The translations under genes were made by a program, and so were the position numbers. The notes beneath the pieces are model-generated. The model saw nothing but the letters and a program-made list of their open reading frames with translations. It searched no databases and was not told the origin of the DNA. 64,000 bases of DNA from an uncultured Steroidobacter sp. (lineage in GTDB: Bacteria; Pseudomonadota; Gammaproteobacteria; Steroidobacterales; Steroidobacteraceae). Shown here piece by piece: positions 26,372-33,866 of the stretch (positions are counted from its first letter, which is position 1; every line of letters starts with the position of its first letter). The stretch spans positions 62,001 to 126,000 of the forward strand of contig NZ_CALFXI010000051.1 in assembly GCF_937958065.1 (NCBI RefSeq), given 5' to 3'.

Positions 26372-28570
26372 ATGTTGTTCTCAAGCGTGCAACGGTCTGC
26401 CGCGCGACTGGTCCTGACCGTGGCGGCACTGGCCGGGTTCGGCCAGGCTGCCTGGGCGCAGTCCACCAACCGGCTGGAAAGCATCCAGGCGCAGGCCACT
26501 GCCGGCAACAAGGTGGAGCTCACGCTGCGCCTGGCCGAAGCCGCGCCCACGCCGCTCACTTTCACGGTCGACAATCCGGCGCGTATCGCGCTCGATCTGC
26601 CTGCCACCTCGGTTGCGATGACTTCGCGCCGGGTGGACGTGAAACAGGGCGTGCTCGATACCGTCAACGTCGCTGAAGCGAATGGCCGCACCCGAGTGGT
26701 GCTGAACGTCGACTCGCTGGTCCCGTACGAAACCCGCGTTCAAGGCAACACCATCGTGGTGTCCCTCGCCACCGCCGGCACCGGCCGCTCGCTGCAGTCG
26801 AGCGCCCAGCCCAGTGGCTTCGCAGCCGCGACTCAGCGTCCCGCCGCTGCCCCGATCTCCGGTGTTCGCAGCGTCAACAACATCGATTTCCGCCGCGGTG
26901 GCGATGGCTCGGCTCGCATCATCGTCGAGCTGACCGACTCCAAAGTGCCGGCCGATCTGCGCCAGGAAGGCGGCAAGATCGTCGTGAACTTCGCCAAGAC
27001 CGCGATTCCCGAAAACCTGTTGCAGCGTCTGGATGTGGTGGACTTCGCCACCCCGGTGAGCAGCGTCGATGCCCTGCGCGTCGGCGACGGCGCCCGCCTG
27101 GTGATCTCCGCGTCCGGCGACTACGAGCAGCTCGCCTATCAGTCCGACAACATCTACACGATCGAAGTGAAGCCGGTGGTGAAGCTGCCGCCCGAGCTGC
27201 GCGACAAGAAGGAATACATCGGCGAGCGCCTGACGCTGAACTTCCAGGACATCGAAACGCGCGCCGTGCTGCAGCTGTTGGCCGACACGAGCGGCCAGAA
27301 CATGGTGATCAGCGATTCGGTCGCCGGCAACGTGACCCTGCGCCTGCAGAACGTTCCCTGGGACCAGGCGCTGGACGTGGTGATGCGTACCAAGGGCCTC
27401 GATTCCCGCCAGGAAGGCAACGTCATTTTCATCGCGCCGGCCAGTGAAATTGCCGCCCGCGAGAAGGAGCTGCTGACCGCGCGTAAGGAAGCTCAGGAGC
27501 TTTCGCCGCTGCGTACCGAGTACCTGCAGGTGAACTACGCCAAAGCCTCCGATCTGGCCACGCTGATCAAGTCGGGCGCCGGCTCGCTGATTTCCGACCG
27601 CGGCAGCGTCGCGATCGACGAGCGCACCAACACCCTGCTGTTGCAGGACACGGCCGAGCGCCTGGCGGACATCCGCCGCCTGGTGTCGACCCTCGATATC
27701 CCGGTCAAGCAGGTGATGATCGAAGCGCGCATCGTGATCGTGAGCGACGATTACAGCCGCGACCTGGGCGTGCGCTTCGGCGCGAACGTCGCCTTCAACC
27801 AGGGCGGCAGCGACGGCCTCGGCCTGCTCGGCGGTCCGCTGAACACCGAAAACCAGATCGGCATCAGCCCGTACCCGGTGGTGGCCGGTCAGGGCGGCAA
27901 TCCCATCGGCACGCCGACCAATGGCGACTCCGGTCAGCTGGGCGGCTTCGGTCTGCCCGAGAACGCGCTCGATCGCTATCTGGTGAACCTGCCGGCGGCC
28001 AACCCGGCGGGCCGCCTCGCGCTGGCGCTGATCGACTCCGACTACCTGGTCGACCTCGAGCTGTCGGCCGCGCAGGCCGAAGGCCGCGGCGAGATCATCT
28101 CCTCGCCCCGCCTGATCACGGCCAACCAGCGCGAAGCCACCATCGAGCAGGGCGTGGAAATTCCCTACCAGGAATCTTCCTCCAGCGGTGCCACGACCAC
28201 CCAGTTCAAGAAGGCCGTGCTGAGCTTGAAGGTGACGCCGCAGATCACTCCGGACAACCGCGTGATCCTCGACCTGACCGTGTCCAAGGACAGCGTCGGT
28301 CAGCTGGTCGCCAGCGCCACCGGCGGTTTCGTGCCCAGCATCGATACCCGCGAGATCGTGACCCAGGTGCTGGTCAACGACGGCCAGACCGTCGTGCTCG
28401 GCGGCATCCTGGAAACCGAGCGTCGCGATGCCGAACGCAAGGTGCCGTACCTGGGCGACATCCCGGTGGTCGGCCGCCTGTTCAAGTCGACCACGACCAC
28501 GGACAACAAGGACGAGCTGCTGATCTTCGTGACGCCCCGCATCCTGCGCGAGGGCAGCAGTTTGTATTGA
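26372..28570 (+). CDS. pilQ: Type IV pilus secretin PilQ
   Basis: A 732-residue outer-membrane secretin. Start ATG 26372 gives a signal peptide cleaved after WAQ and has AGGGAG upstream; an in-frame ATG at 26348 would add 8 residues. Two AMIN domains follow (peptidoglycan binding), then the N0/STN domain (LNFQDIETRAVLQLLADTSG), an N1 KH-like domain, and the secretin domain with VPYLGDIPVVGRLFKS and the C-terminal KDELLIFVTPRIL. The protein forms the pilus exit channel. The downstream hairpin at 28621 ends the operon. Confidence 0.97.
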   Translation: MLFSSVQRSAARLVLTVAALAGFGQAAWAQSTNRLESIQAQATAGNKVELTLRLAEAAPTPLTFTVDNPARIALDLPATSVAMTSRRVDVKQGVLDTVNVAEANGRTRVVLNVDSLVPYETRVQGNTIVVSLATAGTGRSLQSSAQPSGFAAATQRPAAAPISGVRSVNNIDFRRGGDGSARIIVELTDSKVPADLRQEGGKIVVNFAKTAIPENLLQRLDVVDFATPVSSVDALRVGDGARLVISASGDYEQLAYQSDNIYTIEVKPVVKLPPELRDKKEYIGERLTLNFQDIETRAVLQLLADTSGQNMVISDSVAGNVTLRLQNVPWDQALDVVMRTKGLDSRQEGNVIFIAPASEIAAREKELLTARKEAQELSPLRTEYLQVNYAKASDLATLIKSGAGSLISDRGSVAIDERTNTLLLQDTAERLADIRRLVSTLDIPVKQVMIEARIVIVSDDYSRDLGVRFGANVAFNQGGSDGLGLLGGPLNTENQIGISPYPVVAGQGGNPIGTPTNGDSGQLGGFGLPENALDRYLVNLPAANPAGRLALALIDSDYLVDLELSAAQAEGRGEIISSPRLITANQREATIEQGVEIPYQESSSSGATTTQFKKAVLSLKVTPQITPDNRVILDLTVSKDSVGQLVASATGGFVPSIDTREIVTQVLVNDGQTVVLGGILETERRDAERKVPYLGDIPVVGRLFKSTTTTDNKDELLIFVTPRILREGSSLY

Positions 28571-28571
28571 T

Positions 28572-28604
28572 GCGGTGGCGGGTACATCCCTGTACCCGGG
28601 TGGC
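28572..28604 (+). repeat. Short palindromic intergenic motif, copy 2
   Basis: Contains the perfect 7-bp inverted repeat GGGTACA-TCCC-TGTACCC and the flanking GCGGTGGC...GGGTGGC. It is similar to 14513-14545. Confidence 0.4.
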
Positions 28605-28620
28605 ATTCTGTAACGGCTCA

Positions 28621-28647
28621 GGCCGCCTTCGGGCGGCCTCTTTCGTT
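28621..28647 (+). terminator. Intrinsic terminator after pilQ
   Basis: A perfect 7-bp stem GGCCGCC-TTCG-GGCGGCC (28621-28638), then TCTTTCGTTT. It separates the pil operon from aroK, although the aroK ATG lies only about 25 bp further. Confidence 0.75.
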
Positions 28648-28663
28648 TATAGTCCCGCCTTGC

Positions 28664-29212
28664 ATGACCTCCGAACCAACCAAGCCCGCGCGCGGCAATA
28701 ACGTCTTCCTGATCGGCCCGATGGGCTCGGGCAAGACGGCCGTGGGCAAGCAGCTCGCGCGTCTGCTGCATCTTCATTTCTATGACACCGACGCCGAAAT
28801 CGAGCATCGGACCGGCGTGGACATTCCCTATATCTTCGAGCGGGAAGGCGAAACCGGCTTTCGGGACCGCGAGCGCGAAGTGATCGACTCGCTGACCCAG
28901 TTGCAGGATGTCATCGTCGCCACCGGCGGCGGCGCGGTCCTGTCGCCGCTGAACCGTGACCACCTCGCGAGCCGTGGCCGCGTCGTGTATCTGCGAACCA
29001 GCGTCGAGCAGCAGCTGGAGCGCACGCGTCACGGCCGTCAGCGCCCGTTGCTGTTCACCGAGAATCCCGAGCGCAAGCTGCGCGAGCTGATGACCTTTCG
29101 CGCGCCGCTGTACGAATCGATCGCCGCCATCGTCGTCTGCACCGATGGCCGGCAGGTCCGTGCGGTCGCCGACGAGGTCGTGCAGCGTTTGCAGGAGCTG
29201 TCCCCAGCATGA
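28664..29212 (+). CDS. aroK: Shikimate kinase
   Basis: A 182-residue P-loop enzyme phosphorylating shikimate. Walker A is GPMGSGKTAVGK (about residues 18-29). DTDAEIEHRTG binds shikimate. FRDREREV and ATGGGAVL are further signatures, and the lid arginine region is TRHGRQRPLL. Its stop overlaps the aroB start in ATGA. The aroK-aroB pair after pilQ is the classic proteobacterial order. Confidence 0.97.
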   Translation: MTSEPTKPARGNNVFLIGPMGSGKTAVGKQLARLLHLHFYDTDAEIEHRTGVDIPYIFEREGETGFRDREREVIDSLTQLQDVIVATGGGAVLSPLNRDHLASRGRVVYLRTSVEQQLERTRHGRQRPLLFTENPERKLRELMTFRAPLYESIAAIVVCTDGRQVRAVADEVVQRLQELSPA

Positions 29213-30309
29213 GTCATCAACCGCACGAACGAGTCGACATTGCGCTGGGCGAGCGCAGCTATCCCATTCTGATCGGACCGCACCTGCTCGCCGACGATGA
29301 GCTGCTGAGCGAGCACATCGCCGCGCGCAATCTGCTGATCGTCACCAACGAGACTGTCGCTCCGCTGTATCTGCGGCCGCTGCAAACGGCGCTCAAACAG
29401 CGACGCACCGCTGCGGTCATATTGCCCGATGGCGAGCAATACAAGACGCTCGAGACGCTGTCGCGCATCTTCGATGGTCTGGTGCATGAACGAATGAATC
29501 GGGACGCTGCCGTGATCGCGCTCGGGGGTGGCGTCGTGGGTGACATGGCCGGCTTCGCCGCCGCTTGTTACCAACGCGGCATCGATTACATCCAGGTGCC
29601 GACGACGTTGCTGGCGCAGGTGGATTCGTCCGTCGGCGGCAAGACCGCGGTCAATCATCCGAGCGCAAAAAACATGATCGGCGCGTTCCATCAGCCGCGC
29701 TGTGTGATTGCGGACACGGCCACGCTACACACGTTGCCGGAGCGCGAGTTCGCCGCAGGCATCGCCGAGATCGTGAAGTACGGTCTGATCTACGATCCAG
29801 CGTTCTTCGCGTGGCTCGAAGAGAACGCCGAAGCCTTGCTGAAGCGAGTCGACGCTGCCGTCATCTACGCGGTGCGCCGCTCTTGCGAGATCAAAGCCGA
29901 AGTCGTTGGGATCGATGAGCGCGAGCAGGGCTTGCGCGCCATTCTGAATCTCGGTCACACGTTCGGTCACGCCATTGAGACCGCTTCGGGATACGGCAAC
30001 TGGCTGCACGGCGAAGCGGTTGCGGCGGGCATGGTCATGGCCGCGGACTTGTCCGAACGGCTGGGCTGGTTGCCGAGCAGTGACAAACAGCGCGCGATCG
30101 CTCTGTTGAAGCGCTTCAATCTTCCGGTCGAACCGCCGCGCATCGGCGCCGAGCGTGCGCGCGAGCTGATGGGGCTCGACAAGAAGGTGCTCGACGGCAA
30201 ATTGCGCCTGGTGTTGTTACGCAGCCTGGGCAAGGCGGACGTCGTCAGCGACTACTCGGGCGAAGCGTTCGCCGCCACGATGCGAACCCATTTCGGCGCC
30301 GTGGCATGA
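29209..30309 (+). CDS. aroB: 3-dehydroquinate synthase
   Basis: A 366-residue NAD- and zinc-dependent enzyme of the shikimate pathway. Signatures are the NAD-binding region DGEQYKTLET, ALGGGVVGDMAGFAAACYQRG, QVPTTLLAQVDSSVGGKTAVN, and the metal-ligand part RAILNLGHTFGHAIE. Length is normal. Its start overlaps the aroK stop (ATGA) and its stop overlaps the dgt start (ATGA), so three genes are translationally coupled. Confidence 0.97.
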   Translation: MSHQPHERVDIALGERSYPILIGPHLLADDELLSEHIAARNLLIVTNETVAPLYLRPLQTALKQRRTAAVILPDGEQYKTLETLSRIFDGLVHERMNRDAAVIALGGGVVGDMAGFAAACYQRGIDYIQVPTTLLAQVDSSVGGKTAVNHPSAKNMIGAFHQPRCVIADTATLHTLPEREFAAGIAEIVKYGLIYDPAFFAWLEENAEALLKRVDAAVIYAVRRSCEIKAEVVGIDEREQGLRAILNLGHTFGHAIETASGYGNWLHGEAVAAGMVMAADLSERLGWLPSSDKQRAIALLKRFNLPVEPPRIGAERARELMGLDKKVLDGKLRLVLLRSLGKADVVSDYSGEAFAATMRTHFGAVA

Positions 30310-31469
30310 GCGCCGCGCCCTCGCCGCTCGCACCGTACGCTTCCTGCGACAGCCGCTCGAAGGGTCGTCAGCATCCGGAGGAGGCGCCCCGCTATCGCAG
30401 CGAATATCAGCGAGATCGCGATCGCATCGTGCATTCGACGGCGTTTCGACGCCTGGTCTATAAAACGCAGGTCTTCGTCAATCACGAAGGCGATCTGTTC
30501 CGCACCCGACTGACTCATTCCATCGAGGTCGCGCAGATCGCGCGTACCATCGCGCGAGCCCTCCGGCTCAACGAAACCCTGTGCGAAGCCATTTGTCTGG
30601 CGCACGATCTGGGTCACACGCCCTTTGGTCATGCGGGACAGGATGCGCTCAATGCCTGCATGCGCAATTACGGCGGCTTCGAGCACAACCTGCAGTCGCT
30701 GCGTGTCGTCGATGAGCTGGAAGAGCATTACGCCGCATTTGCTGGCCTGAATCTCACCTTCGAGACGCGAGAAGGCATTCTCAAACACTGCTCCTTGAAC
30801 AACGCGCGCAAGCTCGGCGAGCTGGGTGAACGCTTCATCCGCCGCCGCCAGCCGACGCTCGAAGCGCAGATCGCCAACCTGGCCGACGAGATTGCGTACA
30901 ACAATCACGATCTGGACGATGGCCTGCGCGCGGGACTCATCACCGTCGATGAACTGAAACAAGTGCCGCTGTTCCGGCGGCAATACGATGTCGTCCTGGC
31001 GGCCTATCCCACCTTGAGTGGGCGCCGCCTCGTGCACGAAGTCATCCGCCGCATGATTGCGTACGTCGTCACCGATTTGATCGAGAACACCGCCGCCCAG
31101 TTACGCGCGGCGGCGCCTGCCGACGTCGAAGCGGTGCGGGCCGCACCGGGCGCGTTGGTCAAATTCAGCGAGGCCGTGCTGGCGGAACATCTGGAGCTCA
31201 AGCGCTATTTGCTCGACCACGTGTATCGCCACTATCGCGTGCTGCGCATGACCAACAAAGCGGACGCGGTCATCAGCAGCCTGTTCCAAACCTTCTTCGC
31301 TCGTCCCGAGCTGCTGCCCACGGAACATCAGCAAATCGCTGCGCAGATGGAAGCGCAATCTGGCGAGTCCGGTCGCGCTCGTGCCGTCGCCGACTACATC
31401 GCTGGCATGACCGACCGCTACGCCATCATCGAGCACGAACGCATCTTCGATCCTTCCAAGCGGAGCTGA
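30306..31469 (+). CDS. dgt: dGTPase-like deoxynucleoside triphosphate triphosphohydrolase (HD domain)
   Basis: A 387-residue HD-superfamily enzyme that hydrolyses dNTPs to nucleoside and triphosphate. The N-terminal EYQRDRDRIVHSTAFRRL is the family signature. The metal site is H-HD-D with RLTHSIEVAQIA and CLAHDLGHTPFGHAGQ, and DEIAYNNHDLDDGLRAG supplies the last Asp. It is the short (type 2) form common in Proteobacteria. It overlaps aroB by 4 nt. The inverted-repeat region begins 15 bp after its stop. Confidence 0.93.
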   Translation: MSAAPSPLAPYASCDSRSKGRQHPEEAPRYRSEYQRDRDRIVHSTAFRRLVYKTQVFVNHEGDLFRTRLTHSIEVAQIARTIARALRLNETLCEAICLAHDLGHTPFGHAGQDALNACMRNYGGFEHNLQSLRVVDELEEHYAAFAGLNLTFETREGILKHCSLNNARKLGELGERFIRRRQPTLEAQIANLADEIAYNNHDLDDGLRAGLITVDELKQVPLFRRQYDVVLAAYPTLSGRRLVHEVIRRMIAYVVTDLIENTAAQLRAAAPADVEAVRAAPGALVKFSEAVLAEHLELKRYLLDHVYRHYRVLRMTNKADAVISSLFQTFFARPELLPTEHQQIAAQMEAQSGESGRARAVADYIAGMTDRYAIIEHERIFDPSKRS

Positions 31470-31483
31470 CCTTTCTTCGCTGG

Positions 31484-31834
31484 TTTTCGCTGTCGCGCTC
31501 CGTTGGTTGGCGCTGTCGCGCGTTGCCGCTGACGCGGTTGCGCGCAGCCTGTCGGCAGAGCTGGGGCGTAGGTGGGGGGTCTCGGGAAACTCGCCAGCGT
31601 CTTCACTGTTGGTGGGCTTTGCGTCGATGGCTGCCGCACGATTTGCTCGGTGGTTACGTGACGCTCGGTGTCGCTCGCCCTTGACGCGCTCACGCGCTGC
31701 GAGCTGCAACGCGCGTCGTCATTTGTACTGCCAACGTGCAACGGCTTGCTCGAATGGCGGCGGTGGCCGAGTCACCGTGGTTGCGAACTTCCCGAGACCC
31801 CCCACCTTTCCCCAGCTCGAAGATGCGCGACTTC
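31484..31834 (+). repeat. Left arm of a perfect 351-bp inverted repeat
   Basis: Base-by-base comparison shows 31484-31834 to be the exact reverse complement of 32330-32680; paired positions always sum to 64164 and no mismatch or indel was found. Identity stops sharply at both ends. The arm contains the 18-mer GGTGGGGGGTCTCGGGAA at 31571-31588 and its reverse complement at 31789-31806. Confidence 0.95.
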
Positions 31835-32071
31835 GAGACAGCGGCAGTTGTTCGGCAGCGCGTTGCAGGGATAGAGACGGAGTCAGGACGCGCGCTGCGA
31901 GGAGAGGGGGCGCGCCCCGGGCCCCCCACCAGCGCATGCGCGTTCGCGCTGGCGCGATAATGTCGGCGCGTAATGCGCCGAATGCGTCAGCGTGCAGCGA
32001 AAGCTGAAATGCAGGCCCACGCGCAACGCGCGTCCGCGCTAGCGCTCGCATTCGCGCCGTGGCGTTAGCCT

Positions 32072-32235
32072 CACGGGGCCAGGGCTGCGCCCCTCTTCGC
32101 GCGCATTGCGCGCCTCGCGTTAGCGCCTCGCGATCGCGCACTTGCGCTAGCTTCACGGGGCCAGGGCTGCGCCCCTCTTCGTGCGCAACGCGCGCCTCCG
32201 CGTCAGCGCTTCGCGTCGCGCCGTAGCGCTAGCTC
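32072..32235 (+). repeat. 82-bp tandem direct repeat in the spacer
   Basis: CACGGGGCCAGGGCTGCGCC starts at both 32072 and 32154. Each unit continues with CCTCTTCG and then a GCGC-rich tail ending GCTAGCT. A weaker partial unit precedes (about 32018-32071) and a degenerate one follows (32236-32275). Confidence 0.7.
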
Positions 32236-32329
32236 AAGCGGGCTCGGGGCGCGCCCCCTCCGTCGCGACAGCGCTCAACCCACGCCAACGTTTTTCTCCA
32301 CCCCGCACACTCGCCACCGCCGTTGCCTT

Positions 32330-32680
32330 GAAGTCGCGCATCTTCGAGCTGGGGAAAGGTGGGGGGTCTCGGGAAGTTCGCAACCACGGTGACTCGGCCA
32401 CCGCCGCCATTCGAGCAAGCCGTTGCACGTTGGCAGTACAAATGACGACGCGCGTTGCAGCTCGCAGCGCGTGAGCGCGTCAAGGGCGAGCGACACCGAG
32501 CGTCACGTAACCACCGAGCAAATCGTGCGGCAGCCATCGACGCAAAGCCCACCAACAGTGAAGACGCTGGCGAGTTTCCCGAGACCCCCCACCTACGCCC
32601 CAGCTCTGCCGACAGGCTGCGCGCAACCGCGTCAGCGGCAACGCGCGACAGCGCCAACCAACGGAGCGCGACAGCGAAAA
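32330..32680 (-). repeat. Right arm of the perfect 351-bp inverted repeat
   Basis: This is the exact reverse complement of 31484-31834. It contains the 18-mer at 32358-32375 (plus) and 32576-32593 (minus). Its outer end is 47 bp from the hemE start, so any hemE promoter must lie in the short gap or inside the arm. Confidence 0.95.
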
Positions 32681-32727
32681 GGCCAGGAACCGCAAAAAAA
32701 ACCACCCAGCTGGTAAAGTGAACAATC

Positions 32728-33813
32728 ATGAGCACAGCAAAGAAGCCAACCCTGAAGAACGACCTCCTGCTCAGCGCCCTGCTGAGGCAGCCGGTCGAGC
32801 GTACCCCGGTCTGGATGATGCGTCAGGCCGGGCGCTACCTGCCGGAGTACCGCGCCACACGTGAGCGCGCAGGGAGTTTCCTGAAGCTGTGCATGACGCC
32901 GGAGCTGGCGTGCGAAGTGACGTTGCAGCCGCTGGACCGCTTTCCGCTCGACGCGGCGATTTTGTTTTCCGACATCCTGACCATCCCCCATGCGCTCGGC
33001 CTGGGCCTGCAGTTCGAGACGGGCGAAGGGCCGCGAATCGAGCGGCCGGTGCGGTCGAAGGCGGATGTGGAGAAGCTGGGCGTGCCGGATCCGAACGTCG
33101 AGCTGCGCTACGTGATGGATGCAGTCAGCTTGATTCGAAAGGAGTTGAACGGCCGCGTGCCGCTGATCGGCTTCGCGGGCAGCCCGTGGACCGTGGGCAC
33201 GTACATCGTCGAGGGTGGCAGCTCGCGGGAGTTCTCGCGGATCAAGACGATGATGTACAACGAGCCTGCGACGCTGCGGGCTCTGCTACAGCTGCTCGCC
33301 GATTCCACGCGAGCGTATCTCAACGCGCAGATCGCCGCGGGCGCGCAGGCCATCATGATTTTCGATACGTGGGGTGGCGTGCTCACGCCGGCGCAGTATC
33401 GAGAGTTCTCGCTGCACTACATGCAGGCCATCCTCGACGGCCTGACGCGTGAAGCGGAAGGTCGGCGGGTACCTGTGATTTTGTTTACCAAGGGCGCCGG
33501 CGACCAACTGACCGTCATGGCACAAAGCGGCTGCGATGCACTGGGTGTGGACTGGACCACCGACCTCGCCGATGCGCGCCGCCTGGTGAACGATCGCGTG
33601 GCGCTGCAGGGAAATCTCGATCCCAACTGCCTGTATGCGGCGCCCGAGCGGATTCGAGAGGAAGTGGCGCGCGTGCTCGCGAGTTACGGGCACGGCCACG
33701 GCCATGTGTTCAACCTGGGCCATGGCATTCATCCGGCAGTGCCGCCCGAGCACGCCGGCGCGATGATCGCCGCCGTGCACGAGCTGAGCCCGCAATATCA
33801 CACCCCGCGCTGA
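32728..33813 (+). CDS. hemE: Uroporphyrinogen decarboxylase
   Basis: A 361-residue enzyme making coproporphyrinogen III in heme synthesis. Signatures: RTPVWMMRQAGRYLPEYR near the N-terminus (substrate-carboxylate arginines), DAAILFSDIL, GFAGSPWTVGTYIVEG, and FNLGHGIHPAVPPEHA at the C-terminus. Length is standard. It is isolated from dgt by the inverted-repeat region. The stop codon falls in the loop of its own terminator hairpin. Confidence 0.97.
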   Translation: MSTAKKPTLKNDLLLSALLRQPVERTPVWMMRQAGRYLPEYRATRERAGSFLKLCMTPELACEVTLQPLDRFPLDAAILFSDILTIPHALGLGLQFETGEGPRIERPVRSKADVEKLGVPDPNVELRYVMDAVSLIRKELNGRVPLIGFAGSPWTVGTYIVEGGSSREFSRIKTMMYNEPATLRALLQLLADSTRAYLNAQIAAGAQAIMIFDTWGGVLTPAQYREFSLHYMQAILDGLTREAEGRRVPVILFTKGAGDQLTVMAQSGCDALGVDWTTDLADARRLVNDRVALQGNLDPNCLYAAPERIREEVARVLASYGHGHGHVFNLGHGIHPAVPPEHAGAMIAAVHELSPQYHTPR

Positions 33814-33834
33814 CGCGCGGGGATGTTTCTTTTT
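33803..33834 (+). terminator. Intrinsic terminator overlapping the hemE stop codon
   Basis: CCCCGCGC-TGAC-GCGCGGGG (33803-33822) is an 8-bp stem; the loop includes the TGA stop (33811-33813). It is followed by ATGTTTCTTTTTCTG, a T-rich tract. The reverse strand could also terminate the convergent fadD transcript. Confidence 0.75.
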
Positions 33835-33866
33835 CTGTGAGGATGGCGCTGGACGCGCCGGGTCGG

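Larger units (their letters stand above)
31470..32727. other. Gene-free, highly repetitive insert-like region between dgt and hemE
   Basis: This 1.26-kb stretch is framed by a perfect 351-bp inverted repeat (31484-31834 and 32330-32680) with a 495-bp spacer. It is dense in GCGC/CGCG words, so open frames exist on all frames simply because stops are rare; none shows a protein-family motif. The spacer has an 82-bp tandem repeat. No transposase, terminal target duplication or tRNA was recognised. The region may be a non-autonomous element, or a structured RNA source. Its 3' border is about 47 bp before the hemE ATG. Confidence 0.75.

Noticed and set aside
26381..29032. 883-codon minus-strand frame opposite pilQ-aroK
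   Set aside because: It is the antisense shadow of two clear genes, low in hydrophobic pattern and without motifs.
31719..32156. 145-codon minus-strand frame in the inverted-repeat region
   Set aside because: The region is stop-poor in all frames, and the translation is low-complexity Ala/Arg with no conserved motif; the repeats explain it better.
31470..32727. CRISPR array or integron explanation for the repeat region
   Set aside because: Repeats are not short, regularly spaced direct repeats with unique spacers, and no cas or integrase gene is near.
32229..32735. 168-codon minus-strand frame over the right repeat arm, similar to a plus-strand frame at 31507
   Set aside because: The protein similarity between the two is a trivial result of the DNA inverted repeat.
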